The notes under the pieces are model-generated. The model had not been told where the DNA came from. It did no database searches and was given only the letters and a program-made list of their open reading frames with translations. Position numbers and translations under genes: made by a program. A stretch of DNA of 64,000 nucleotides from NCBI GenBank assembly GCA_016110215.1, contig JADWQD010000010.1, positions 806,001-870,000 of the forward strand, written 5' to 3'. Positions 1 to 11,050 of the stretch are shown here, piece by piece (position 1 is the first letter of the stretch; each line of letters starts with the position of its first letter). This stretch comes from Capronia americana. Its lineage: Eukaryota > Ascomycota > Eurotiomycetes > Chaetothyriales > Herpotrichiellaceae.

Positions 1-3000
1 CGTCTCAGCCCCTTCGATATCCCAAGATAATCAAGGTGCGATGTATAGCTCTCTCGAAACCGTTGAAGCGTGGCTGAGGGGGCGACGGTCGAAACGGGTC
101 GAGGGGAGGGAGCAACACTTTAAACAGAGGAAGCCTCACGAGACGGCTACATCACCAAAGAGAAATGCAGGTCCAAACAAGAAACGGCCGATACGGTAGC
201 TCGCTGTGTGGGGGTTTCGACTCGCGAGTGGGCTGAGATGGTTGGAGAATTGCTAGGGCAGATCGATGATGGGAGCGCGATGCAGCTTTCAAGAAAGGGA
301 CCAGGCCTAGAGCGTACAGACGTAAGCCAGTCTAAAGTGGTCTACAGCGTGGAAGGATAGAGTACAGTTCGGGGTGATGAGATGAAACTCCGTAATATAC
401 CTTTTCGCTTGAGGGTGCTCCATATCGTTGATAGAAGCCAGTGAGCGGACGTGAGTATAGCCAGATGGACCCAGCTGCTAGCACGACTTTCAGGGGTCAT
501 TATGCAGGCTGAAGAGATTGCAGGCTCCATCGCAACGGATATGGCGTATCTCTCGAGGCTAAGGTATCGAAAGATGCAGCCTTGTCTCGTGGAAGTGTCT
601 TGGACGGTGCAAAGCCTCGACGCGCCTGTGGTTTCCGCTTTGGGGGTCCCAGATGACAAGGTGAAAATTTTTCGAGATCCGAATCCTCTCACTGGATGGT
701 GGGGGACAGCGGTTCGGTTTTAGGCCAGTCAGAGGGCCCTCTGTGTACGGAATTTCGGTAAGAGCAGATGCAAGGTAGGCGTGAGAGATGCATGAAGGAG
801 GGACGAGGAAAGAGACTTAGTCTCGAAAGGGTGTCCAGGGCAGAGCGTGGAGTGGTGTCGTCGTTACCCTGACAGTGGGCCAGGATGAGCATGACAGCCA
901 GGGTGAACGGGTGGCCCGCAGCGACCGTGTGAATTGAGACGCAGCTAAAAGCCTCAAGGAAACCGGCAAGGAATCTTTGATGAGGAGAAATTTGGGGGCA
1001 CCGGTCGCTAACTCGAGCAGTGCTTCCAGCGGTGATGACGGCGTGCGGACAGGTGCAGACGCAAGAGTTGCATAAAGTTCGGATGATAACGCAGTGGAGC
1101 TGGAGATACTTTGCGCATTGGTCGTTCGCGAGCTGGGGGCAGACCAAGCCATGCCTAGATAGGAGAGTCCTTGCCTCAAGGCTCGTGGCGTCGACAGGGG
1201 GGCCGGCGGGCTAAGCGAAGTCTTCGGGCTGATGTGTGGTCGTCCAAGGCCTTGAGCCCGGGATCATGCATCTGCGCATTCGTTCCTTCCGCGTCTTCTA
1301 GAAGGTCAGCTAAACGCTGACCTGGCTGAACGTGTGGATGAGGCTTAGATGCTTGGGAGACTTGGGAGAAATGGGAAGTGGGAAATAGAGCCGAGGCGGG
1401 AGCGAGCCAGGAACAAGATTCGTCCCGTCGCTGTCGAGCGAAGGGAGCGTTGCCCATCCAGGTACCGAGCTGCTATCTCGCAGCAGCTGAAGACATGTGG
1501 TCGAATCGTTTGGCGCAGTTTGCAGCCTTGACACAATCCTCGACGAAGGAAAAATTTTCACTCACGCCAGCCAGGGCATTGCTCTGAGCTGGAATTGTCC
1601 CTTGGAGAACAGCAGGCATCTTCAGGGTCCACCCGTTCAGGGTGCGCTCATCCATGACCTGGCACATGATGAGGAGAGCAAGAGATACGGTGCAGATGAG
1701 TAGCCCGCCGAAAGGCCCTCTCACTCAGCGAGCCATCCCACGCTCTCTCCTCAAATTGCCTGCACCAGGCTACCGCGAGACCAATGGTGTGGCAGACCTC
1801 ACCAGACCAGACATCATCGTTACGCAAATGGTTCAGTGAAGGATACAACCCCATTCTGGGGCCCGATAAAGACGGTGTTGGCTTGCTAGTCGCCGACCTT
1901 GGGCTCCTTTGAGAGGCTGACCTGCCTTTGGGCGAGTGGCTAGCGGGTCGTTCGTCGAACCGTAAGGGACAGGTGAATCATACATGATCGACGACATATT
2001 GTTTCAAGATCATATCGGGATTACTTCTGTAGGGAGTCAGTGACGCGGCGTTCAAGGAGCGTGAAGATCTACCATGTAGCCCTATCATCGCTGCTTGTGC
2101 TTTACCTTGGAGGGAAGAGGAAGTGAGGGGGAACGAGGGCATTGCATCCGGGCGATCGATGGGGGAACACGGCCGAAGCCGTGTTCGGGCGCCTCCGACG
2201 CTCCCCAAGGCCAGGGACAAGTGAGGACAAAGTGAGGTCAAGGTGAGGGGTGCCCAATCGTTGCTACGATGGCTATGCAAGCTCCTCCATGTCCTCCCAC
2301 TCACACACAGGCTGCAAATCCCGCCCTGTTCGGCTGTGGTAGGTAATCTTCGACCCGTCCATCGAGCACACCGCGTTACTTCGACCACAGGTGAAAATAT
2401 CAAACAGTGGCTGCCTTTGTCCAATTACACCCCTTCCACATCGATGTGACAATGTGATTGAAGATGGGCTGGAGGGGTTCATAGACACGGACTGCGACAC
2501 CAGTGACGGCTGGATGTTGCAGTCTCATCCTGCCCATCGTGCTTTAATGATATTTGACTGGCCGCTCCTTCCGTCCTGGCACACATGTCACTCGAACATG
2601 TCACCATGGCAAACGAAATCCAATGCTTTGCTGTTCGATCCAGCGGTAACGAGCGTATGCCCCCGATTTCATTTCTGTATATCGCCTCTTCTTGTCTCAA
2701 TGCAGCGCGAAGCGAAGCAAGCAGAGACGCTGGAACATGTCCCCAAAAATCACTGTTGATAACAACTCCAATCCCGTCCTAAATCGCCTATTCCTCCTGA
2801 GTGACCTCCAACACCACAGGACACCACACCAACCTATCCAGATACCGACTGACGCAAACATCCCGCACTCCTAGCAGCCCACCATTCCCAGCCTTGATAC
2901 CTGTGTTATTCCCACATGGCGTCCAGCCGCTGCAGCCATTCCATATCCATTGACAGCCGTCTCTCCGGGATGCAGAGTCCAGGAACCACCGACAGGCAAC

Positions 3001-3098
3001 ATGCACACTTAATATTCATTCCCAGGGCTCGACGTTTGTTCGATGCTAGAGGAAGTCTTTTGCTGCAGCACGGCCGCAGTGACTCGACCAGGCGAATC
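1..3098. other. gene-poor left flank
   Basis: No open frame here has a recognisable domain, a credible exon chain or convincing splice sites. Minus-strand frames between 340 and 1730 have protein-like composition (Ser/Ala/Leu-rich stretches at 817-1179 and 1473-1724). They are interrupted by stops and match nothing I know, so decayed coding sequence is possible but unproven. The last few hundred bases are probably the 3' untranslated region of the TUP1-like gene. Confidence 0.4.
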
Positions 3099-5044
3099 CT
3101 AAAGACCTTGGTGCACCGGCCTATAGGTGGTATACTGCCAGATCCGAGCCTTCATGTCTCCCGAGCCCGTGGCAAACAGGTGGCCTGTGGGGCACGGGGC
3201 AACCGAGATGACGGAGTTCTTGTGTCCTTGGAGCATCATCTGGGCATTACCAGTCTGGGGATCCCAGAACTGGACTCCACGATCCTTGGAGCCAGACATG
3301 ACCCATTCGCCACCAGGAGTGAGGCAGACGGAGAGAACGTAGTCCTATATGCACCTTTGTCAGATCATCTTCTGGACGGGATATGTCAAGTCATGATGGA
3401 CAGGCTTACCTTGTGACCCTCGAAGGTGCGAATGCATTTGCCGTCTTTCGTGGCAGACGCTGGAATGAGGCCTCTCTGCGGTGTTAGCTCCCACATCTTG
3501 ATCGTCTTATCCAAACTGCCGCTGACGAGTTCCCGCCCGCTAGGAGAGAAAGCAACAGAATAGACGCTGTCTTTATGGCCTTGTGGTCCTTCAAGTCGCT
3601 CAATCAAGTAACCGCTGGAGCAGTCCCAAACGCGGACACTTTTGTCCAAGGAGCCGGCAGCGACGAAGCGGCCGTCGGGAGACATGGCCACAGTAGTCAC
3701 GCCGTCTTCTATCGAGAGCACCATAACCTGCTGGTTTGACTCAATGTCCCATAGGCGCACTGTCTTGTCGCCCGAGCCTGACGCAATCAAGCGACCCGTC
3801 CGCGAGAAATCCAACGAGTATATGTCTTGTTCGTGGCCATCGAACGTGGTGCGGATGCGCTTGTTCGCGATATCCCACACACGAATTCGCTTGTCTTCCG
3901 CCCCGGTGGCCAACAGCTTGCCATCCGGGGAGAAGCAGACAGATCGAATATACAGATCTCCGTCCTTGTCTTGGACGGTTTCATCGAGCAGCTCGCAAAC
4001 CTTTGCGCCATCACGGGCATCAAAGATTTGAGCGCTACGGTTGCAACCGGTGGCAATGTACTTGCCATCGTTGGAGAAGCGGACACAGCACACAACCGAT
4101 GAATGTTGAAGATTGTGCAACAACTGGATATCCAGAGAACGAGGGACATTGGGGTTGAAGACGGCATGCCACTCACCGTCGGGCGACATGCGCTTCAGGT
4201 GATCTGGCAGGTCGTCTGGGTTGAGGTCGGCCAGAACGTTGCCCACGTTGGGATATTGATTTTGAGTAGGCATTTGGTGTCGGGGGGCATGTTGCAATTC
4301 CGTGCCTGGTGGAGTAGGCCGTGGAATCTGGGGCGATGCACGCGGGTCGTTCTGGTATGGCATTGGTTGTGGCTGGTTCGGATGTTGTTGAGGTGTAGCA
4401 GGTCCAGGCCCCGGCCCAGGACCGCCTCGCGTGCCCATCGATCGGTTCTTTCCGAGACCTGGAGAATTAGTGGGAGGCTGTGACTGCGGCCCGTAACCGT
4501 TCAGTGGAGGCCCCTGTTGATAGCCGGGAAAGGAATTGGGTGGCTGCGGAGGCCCTTGGGGCTGTCCGGCCGGGGGGGGAGGCTGCAACGGATGCTGTTG
4601 TGGAGGAGGCTGATCCGGCTGAGGAGGCAGTCCTGGACCACCTTGGCCTTGGTTCGCCATGATGCCACTGAATAGACCTCCCTGACCGTGTCCCAGAGCT
4701 GGAGGAGGCTGGGCAGGACCGGTGTGCTGAGGCGGGCCACCGAGATGAGATTGCACTTGAGGGCCTCCGCGCATCTCCAGTTCGTGTCGCAGCATGCGGA
4801 TCTCAGCCTCGTAGTCCTGCTTCATCTTGAGCTGGTTCTGCTCCAGCTGGTAGACCTTGTTCCGGATGAGCTCCATCTCCTGAATCTGCTGTGAGACCTG
4901 GCTTTCGACCTGTTCTGAAGCGCGGCTCTGATTGTCGAATTCGGCGCGAAGGGACTCCATGATCTCGTTGAGGCGGTGATTGGGCTGGCCAGGAGGTGCG
5001 GGCCCCAAGTTGGGGTTACCGCGGTGTTGGGTAGCATTAAACAT
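3099..5044 (-). CDS. tup1: Tup1/RcoA-type WD40 transcriptional corepressor
   Basis: General transcriptional corepressor that works with Ssn6/Cyc8 in the nucleus. Exons are 5044-3410 and 3344-3099. The 65-bp intron (donor gtaagc, acceptor atatag) falls inside a WD repeat, and joining restores it (GHK|DYVLSVCLTPGG). The product is 626 residues. The N-terminal ~90 residues form the Tup_N tetramerisation helix (start MFNATQHRGNPN, then a heptad-rich stretch). A Gln/Pro/Gly-rich linker follows to about residue 270. Seven WD40 repeats then run to the C-terminus, with repeated DGKxxATG and RVWD-type motifs. An in-frame ATG at 5113 would add 23 residues, but 5044 matches the family start. The upstream leader is long. 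Confidence 0.95.
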
Positions 5045-6281
5045 GATGAAAGCGATGGCTCGGTAGGAAAATGGCAATGGTAAAAGGCTGTGCAGTGGTT
5101 GATGGATGTGCACTGCACAGCAGGTGGGTGTGAGGGTGAAGAAGAGAGCGAAGAGAGTTGGATGTTGCGGCAGGCGCAGGTACCTGTTCTTCGCGTGAAG
5201 GAGAACCGGAAGTCGCGCTAGTGGTAGGGGTGAAAAATTGCGGATAAGCTGCCCAGCAAACCCTCACAAGCGCCCAAGGCACCAGCGAGCAGCAGGTAGA
5301 GCAATGATGCGGGCCAGCTGATGCGGGCGACAGACTGACGTAGCAGAGCACTATCTCTCTGTCGGGAGTGGTCCTAGAAAAGGTGAGGGCTTCAAGAGCG
5401 AGGGAGAAAAGTAATGTGTGACAACGAGGTTGCAAGAGCAAAGCTGAGAGCAGGACACCAAAGCAGAAGGCGGGTACGAAACGGGGGGGAATCACCACCT
5501 GCCGGCCCAAGTGGGATAGGGCGGTCCTGGCGGTTGGAGTTTTCCAGGCGTCGTATCCGCCGGCCGCAGAACCATGATGCGCAAGCCCCCGGATGGCAGA
5601 TGCAGATGGACCATGACACGCACTCCAGCCGAGGGCCAAAATAAGGAGCCACACCTAAGCGGGAGCATGGGGCACCCAGAAAGCTTACGCTAGGCGGCAA
5701 AGGGGAACGCATTTCACACGCACACCGGCAGGCTCCACTGACGCACGATTGGCGGGTGACTTCCACTATGCGTCACTGCCACACTGTTGGGGTCTCACCG
5801 CTGTACGAGGCACACAGCCAATCCTGCGCTCCCGTTGTCTTCCTGTGGCTGATACTCCGGTACGTAGCATAAGGGAGAATCTAAAGAGGCTAGTCTCATC
5901 GATGACTGTCTGCCGCCTCCAACTTGCATTAGTTGGCGCTGAGTTTCATCTGACGAGTTCAGGGATAGACCATAGTACAACCTCTGTCAAGGTCAGATTT
6001 GATAAGAATGGCCCATCCGATCCATGGATTTCAACCAAGTCCGGCGTAACTTCTTCGACCTAAAAGCTGATGATTACTATTTTTTCACATAATACGGACT
6101 GAACGGGGTCATCTTTTAAAAACAGGGGGCGGTTGGATGCTTAAATGCATGCTTTCACATTTGGTCGAGTTGAAATAGTCCTGTTCTCCTCTTCCAACCA
6201 TTCTAGGACTTCGTATGTAGATCCTGATACCTCCGACTTCATATCGTCTATATCGTCGCCTCTGTCTAGATTCTCGGGACA
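5045..6281. promoter_or_regulatory. TUP1 leader/promoter and intergenic region
   Basis: About 1.2 kb between TUP1 (transcribed leftward) and the first repeat-protein gene (rightward). Several short ATG-initiated frames lie antisense or upstream of TUP1, including an overlapping frame starting at 5118. They look like upstream ORFs or chance frames in a long 5' leader. No further gene was recognised. Confidence 0.4.
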
Positions 6282-6339
6282 ATGTCTTTCATCTCTGCAG
6301 TGACGGCGTCCAGTCCTACTGTCACACCGAACGGCCTTG

Positions 6340-8117
6340 ATGGGCTGGCGGCCTTCCCAACTCCAACTGACGCTGTGGGACTTGTTCAGGAGCAACTTGA
6401 GGCTGGCAAGGAACGTACATGCTTCGCCTCTACTGACTATGCTGAAGGCTAACGAAACTATAGGGTCTCCTGTACCCTTTCATCGATGAAAACGATGGAC
6501 TCCTGAAGATGTTTGTTGATCTCAAAGGAAATGGCATCAATCAGATATTCTCTGTAACCCGGATCGGTCAAGGGAAAGGTGTAGGCGGCTACGCTTTGGA
6601 GGCTACTCCATCACAAACCGACCCTCCAGTTACCGACTACATCTCAAGGTTTAATCTCACCGATTCGCAAACCCTGATCAGCAAATGGCAAAATTACGCC
6701 ACTGACTGGGCCACGCATACACTCCCCCCGGATTGTATCGAAGGATGTTTCGAATATTTGCTTAGGGATAACAAGGATCTGTTGGATGAGCCTCAGTTGA
6801 GCAACTGGGCCGTTTGGCTTCGGGTGAATAGCCACTTATCATCACCGCCGCCAGTGACTACTCCTCCTCCTGAATCAGACTCTTCCCCAACCGATAGCAC
6901 TCTGCCAGCCTCGACTGGCAGTGGTCCTAATGCCCAGTCTTTGCCCACTATTGGCAATTTTGGTCCCAATGGTCTACCCACGATTCCCGTCGTTTCGGGC
7001 ACGCCCGATTCACCGACCCTAGCTGATCCATCGAATTCGACTCCAGCAGGACCTGACCCTTCCAAGGTACAGCTCCCCTTGGCCCGAAATCGTACGCCAA
7101 AACTGATTCCTTATTTAGGGTACTCTCATTCCAGTCTTTGACAATAACGCCTTGAAAATGTATGTCAAGTTCAATAGCGGTGGAAACAATGTGGAGTTGA
7201 CGGTAGACAAAATTGGTCGCGGAGGTGGCGCGGGAGGTTATATCGTCAACTCACCTCAAACAAATGTGCCTCTCGACAGCTCATGGCTTCCCGTGTCGAC
7301 TTTTAAGATCAATGATCTCCAAACTCTGATCAGCAAATGGCAAGAATACCCCGGTGATTGGGCCACGCATACACTTCCTCCCTCCTGCAGTGAAGGATGC
7401 TTCGAATACTTCCTTCGAGATAACATTCCGTTACTGGATGAAACTGTCATGAATGACTACTCCAAATTTCTGTTCACCAAAGGGCGGTTGGTTGATCCCG
7501 GCGTCCCGGCTATGGCCACCCCTTCATCGGCCACAAAAGCCGCCAGTACAACAGCGCCTCCGGGAGTTACAGCACCTACAGCGGCTCCAGCGCAGGGAGG
7601 AGCACTTCCAGCTCAGGGAGGGGCACTACCAGCGCAGGGAGGAGCACTTCCAGCTCAGGGAGGGGCACTACCAGCGCAGGGAGGAGCACTGCCAGAGGAG
7701 GAAGGAGCACTGCCAGCTGAGGAAGGAGCACTGCCAGCGGAGGGAGGACCACTACCAGCGGAGGAAGGGTCACTGCCAGCGCAGGGAGGAGCATTACCAG
7801 GGCAGGGAGGGGCATTACCGGCGCAGGGAGGAGCATTACCAGGGCAGGGAGGGGCATTACCGGCGCAACGGGGACCACACCCAGTGGAGAGAGGTACACT
7901 ACCAGCGGAGGGAGGATCACTACCAGCGGACGCAGGAGCCCTACCAGCTTCGTACACCCCTTCATCAACCACAGGAGCCGCTGGAGGACCAGGGGCGACT
8001 GCGGGAGTCACAGCACCAACAGCAGCTCCATCGTACGCAGGATCAACACCATTTACAGGGTCTACAGCAGTAGTGCCAGACGGAGGCATGGTCCAGGCCG
8101 CGGGAACAAGTGTTTAG
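6340..8117 (+). CDS. unrecognised repeat protein with a duplicated exon-encoded domain
   Basis: Function unknown. Two exons are clear: 6464-7066 and 7119-8117, joined through a 52-bp intron (AAG|gtacag ... tttag|GGT). Each opens with a copy of one ~115-residue domain. The copies share near-identical cores: TLISKWQxYxxDWATHTLPP, then CxEGCFEYxLRDNxxLLDE. Copy 1 is followed by a Pro/Ser/Thr linker, copy 2 by about 18 seven-residue repeats (consensus GALPAQG) and the tail GGMVQAAGTSV. The first exon is uncertain. A good intron (gtacat at 6415; branch CTAAC and acceptor tatag before 6464) precedes exon 2. The plausible upstream frame from ATG 6282 is out of phase with it, and only a short frame from ATG 6340 splices in phase (total 558 residues). 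No signal peptide or membrane segment is evident. Confidence 0.6.
7585..7950 (+). repeat. 21-bp coding minisatellite (GALPAQG repeats)
   Basis: Tandem 21-bp units encode seven-residue repeats of the type GALPAQG. The first five or so copies are nearly identical. Later copies drift to GALPEEE, GPLPAEE and GALPGQG. The unit is a multiple of three, so copy-number change keeps the reading frame. Confidence 0.9.
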
Positions 8118-9163
8118 TTTGACGATGGAATAGGAGGACATGCTAGAAGTATTCTAGAAAGGGGGTGGGTGACTTTTATGGTTCTATCCTGTCATGGTGA
8201 TGATTGAAGAGTGTGGCAGGCAACCCGTGGTAACGCACATGGACAATCCGCAATGGACTGAACCTCTGCCTTGTTAAGTATGGGCCAAGCCGGTAACGAG
8301 GACGGAGAGGAGGGAGAGAGAGAGAGAGCCACAGATCGATCATCATGGCTCAAAAGCACTGGGATTCATCAGTTTGAATTTAGTTGCTCCCGGCATGTTT
8401 CGCAGGAGAGCGTCAGGGCTTTGGCGTACGGTACGACACAGGAAGGAGAAGCATTTCTTGATTGGACCGTCTAGAAAAGACAATCTCTGGCATGTGATGT
8501 ATATCCATCAATTTACTTGGAGTCAATCACTGCATTTCCCTCGAAACATTCAGCTTTCTGAAATGGGATCAGGTCTTCAAGCTGTGTGACCAATTCAGGT
8601 TATCCAGACAGCAATGCATCATCATGCTGATCCCGACAAACCGAGCTGAGAAATCGGATGATATGTATTGCAAGTCAAAAAAAGACCCTTACTAACAATG
8701 CAGCGGTTCTATTCTGAAAATAGCAATGAATTAGCCCCTTGAATCATATCATCCCAGCTCGTGCTTAGAGTGCTTATCGCGACGACAGCTTCTGGGACTA
8801 GCAATATGCGGCCCACACAAAAGATATCCAAAAAGAAAACGCCCGACCGTAAGCTGAGAGAGCTGTATTCGGAGATCGAGCCCACAACAAGGCAATCAGC
8901 TACATAGTGGAAGTCGAACCAAGGTTCGCGAGTCGGAGTCTTCGACCCATCATCAAGAAGATTCTTACACGTCGGCTTCTCCTGCCACTTAAGGAGGAAA
9001 AATCGATAGTAACAGAGACATGAGTTCGATGCGGGAACTTCCTCGAGACGTGTATTAGATTTTCGCTGGACCTTTTCCTGTTCAACACCTTTCCATCGAA
9101 CTACCTAGATACGTACAACAATATCAAATTAACTAGTACTGTATCAATGTGACATGCAGAAGG
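8118..9163. other. convergent intergenic spacer
   Basis: About 1 kb between the ends of two converging repeat-protein genes. It presumably holds both 3' untranslated regions. A short GA run lies at about 8311-8326. I see no gene or recognisable element. Confidence 0.4.
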
Positions 9164-11050
9164 TTATGTGATGTTCTGAGCAGCACCTTGCACCATCCCA
9201 GCTTCAGGAAAAGAGCTGGTTTTGCCGCTGGCCCCTGCTGGAGTGCCAGCCCTGGGATGGGTTCCGGCTCCTCCTGCCGCTTCAGGTGTTCCCGCTGCTC
9301 CAGGTGTTTTCGCTGCTCCAGATGTTCTCGCTGCTCCAGGTGTTCCCACCGCTCCTGCTGCTCCTACTGCTGGCGGATAGGTTCCCACTGCGCCAGGTGT
9401 TCCTGTTGGCGAATAGGTTCCATCTCCAGCTGTACCTGTTGCTCCTGCTGCTCCTACTGGCGGATAGGTTCCATCTCCTGCTGCTCCTACTGCTGGCGGA
9501 TAGGCTCCATCTGCAGCTGTACCTGTTGCTCCAGGTGCTCCTAGTGCAGGCGGATAGGCTCCCTCTGTAGCTGTTCCGGTTGTTGGCGAATAGGTTCCAT
9601 CTCCAGCTGGATCTGTTGCCGGTGGATAGGTTCCATCTGCTCCGGGTGTTCCTGTTGCTGGCGGATAGGTCCCATCTCCAGATGTTCCGGTTGTTGGCGA
9701 ATAGATTTCATCTCCAGGTGTTCCTGTTGCAGGTGGATAAGTTCCATCTGCAGCTGTCCCTGTTGTTGGCGAGTAGGTTCCATCTCCAGGTGTTCCTGTT
9801 GCAGGCGGATAAGTTCCATCTGCAGCTGTTCCTGTTGCTGGTGGATAGGTTCCATCTGCAGCTGTTCCTGCTGTTGGCGAATAGGTTCCATCTGCTCCGG
9901 GTGTCCCTGTTGCTGGCGGATAGCTTCCATCTGCTCCGGGTGTCCCTGTTGCTGGCGGATAGCTTCCAGCTGCTCCGGGTGTTCCTGTTGCTGGCGGATA
10001 GGGCCCATCTGCTCCGGGTGTTCCTGCTGCTCCGGGTGCTCCTGTTGCCCCGCCCAACCCCTCCTTTTGCGCGGTGTTTTGAAGGCTAGTATTGATAGCT
10101 TGTGCAGTTGATGCCGCTGAGGCAGCTTGCTGTGCTCCCTCCGGTAGAAACAGTGGCCCTAGCTTCGCCTCATCATATATAGGCAGGCCTTCTGTGGGTA
10201 GCTTCGGTTGCGGCGTGAATGTGTACGTATAAGAACTTCCACTGGCTACGCTGCTGCTCTTTTGTCTTGCATTGGATGGCCAGAACCATACCACATCCGT
10301 ACCGTTTGTGCCGGGCTTGGTATAGGTTCCTGAATCAGCTACAATGTAAAGGAATTGTATTGACTCGTCCCCAACCTGCAGCGTAATACTGTCGGTAACC
10401 AATGTATCCGATATTTGGTTGTCATCAGAGTCAATGTCACTGACGATAAGAATATTGTACTGGTTCAGCACAAGACCCTGGAGGGCCTTTCCAACATTGT
10501 CCAAGAATGCTGCCGCTAGAACATGTTTGTTCGAGGCGGTATTCTTCTGTGCCGCGGCCTGTGCCGCCTGCTGTTGTGCCACGGCATCTTGAGCTTGCTG
10601 AAAAGTAATCTGCTGTTCTCTGAGCGCCTCGGCTTGCTGTGCTGTAAGAATACCCATGTTTTCTTGTTGAATAATAAATTGGTCTTTGAGCTGTTGCATT
10701 TGTACATCGTCCTGGCCTTGAGCAATCTGTTTGGCGGCATCGGTCTGCTCTTGCGCGGCTTTTGCTTGCGCGTCGGTCGCGGCTTGCGCGGCTTTTAGTT
10801 GTGCGTCGGTAGCCCGATCTTGTGCTTCCTGTTGGGCGTCGGTCGCGTGATTTGTCACGTCCTTTTGGGCGTCGGTCGCTCGATCTGTCTCTTCCTTCTG
10901 GGCGTCGGTCGCCCGATCCGCGATTTCTTTTTCCGCGGCAATTTGCTGGCCTGCAGTGAAGATACTTCCAATGCCGCCAATGACCTGCCCAATCGACGCG
11001 ACGACACTGCCGCCGGCATTCGCCAGCTGCGCTGCCATGGCTGCAGCCAT
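9164..11050 (-). CDS. unrecognised protein with 11-residue repeats and a long Gly/Thr/Pro repeat tail
   Basis: Function unknown; one exon, 628 residues. The start at 11050 (MAAAMAAQLANAGG) is preferred over an in-frame ATG at 11188, because the extra 46 residues look like leader. Residues 1-40 are small and hydrophobic (Gly/Ala/Ile-rich). Residues 45-110 are about six 11-residue units of the type DRATDAQKEET, the periodicity of LEA-like amphipathic helices. A Gln/Ala-rich coil reaches about 195. A globular, non-repetitive segment of roughly 150 residues follows (contains QVGDESIQFLYIVAD and DVVWFWPSN). The rest is about 18 units of 13-14 residues (consensus GTYPPATGTPGAD). The C-terminus FPEAGMVQGAAQNIT resembles that of the neighbouring convergent gene. 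No signal peptide is evident. Confidence 0.7.
   Translation of the reverse strand: MAAAMAAQLANAGGSVVASIGQVIGGIGSIFTAGQQIAAEKEIADRATDAQKEETDRATDAQKDVTNHATDAQQEAQDRATDAQLKAAQAATDAQAKAAQEQTDAAKQIAQGQDDVQMQQLKDQFIIQQENMGILTAQQAEALREQQITFQQAQDAVAQQQAAQAAAQKNTASNKHVLAAAFLDNVGKALQGLVLNQYNILIVSDIDSDDNQISDTLVTDSITLQVGDESIQFLYIVADSGTYTKPGTNGTDVVWFWPSNARQKSSSVASGSSYTYTFTPQPKLPTEGLPIYDEAKLGPLFLPEGAQQAASAASTAQAINTSLQNTAQKEGLGGATGAPGAAGTPGADGPYPPATGTPGAAGSYPPATGTPGADGSYPPATGTPGADGTYSPTAGTAADGTYPPATGTAADGTYPPATGTPGDGTYSPTTGTAADGTYPPATGTPGDEIYSPTTGTSGDGTYPPATGTPGADGTYPPATDPAGDGTYSPTTGTATEGAYPPALGAPGATGTAADGAYPPAVGAAGDGTYPPVGAAGATGTAGDGTYSPTGTPGAVGTYPPAVGAAGAVGTPGAARTSGAAKTPGAAGTPEAAGGAGTHPRAGTPAGASGKTSSFPEAGMVQGAAQNIT
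9240..10050 (-). repeat. 39-42 bp coding tandem repeat (GTYPPATGTPGAD)
   Basis: A long tandem array encodes 13-14 residue units rich in Gly, Thr, Pro and Ala, ending in degenerate GTPGAA units. Copies differ by substitutions and one-codon length changes. The opposite strand stays open over long stretches, a by-product of the repeat. Confidence 0.9.
10720..10918 (-). repeat. 33-bp coding repeat (11-residue DRATDAQxxxx units)
   Basis: About six consecutive 33-bp units encode 11-residue repeats with the core ATDAQ. The last copies degrade to QEQTDAAKQIA. Hendecads favour a nearly straight amphipathic helix or coiled coil, as in group 3 LEA proteins. Homology to LEA is not claimed. Confidence 0.85.

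Noticed and set aside
3642..4894. Several plus-strand ORFs opposite TUP1
   Set aside because: They are antisense to WD40 and Gln/Pro-rich coding sequence and have no domain, consistent with shadows of TUP1.
5037..5654. 205-residue minus-strand ORF upstream of TUP1
   Set aside because: It overlaps the TUP1 start in another frame, has low-complexity composition and no domain; more likely leader sequence.
7585..7950. CRISPR array
   Set aside because: The repeats are contiguous coding units with no unique spacers, in a eukaryotic gene.
7453..8089. Long ORFs in other frames over the GALPAQG repeat
   Set aside because: A 21-bp repeat keeps several frames open; these ORFs are repeat by-products.
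9149..10089. Plus-strand Leu/Cys-rich ORFs opposite the 13-14 residue repeat
   Set aside because: They are antisense translations of the repeat array, with no start context or domain.
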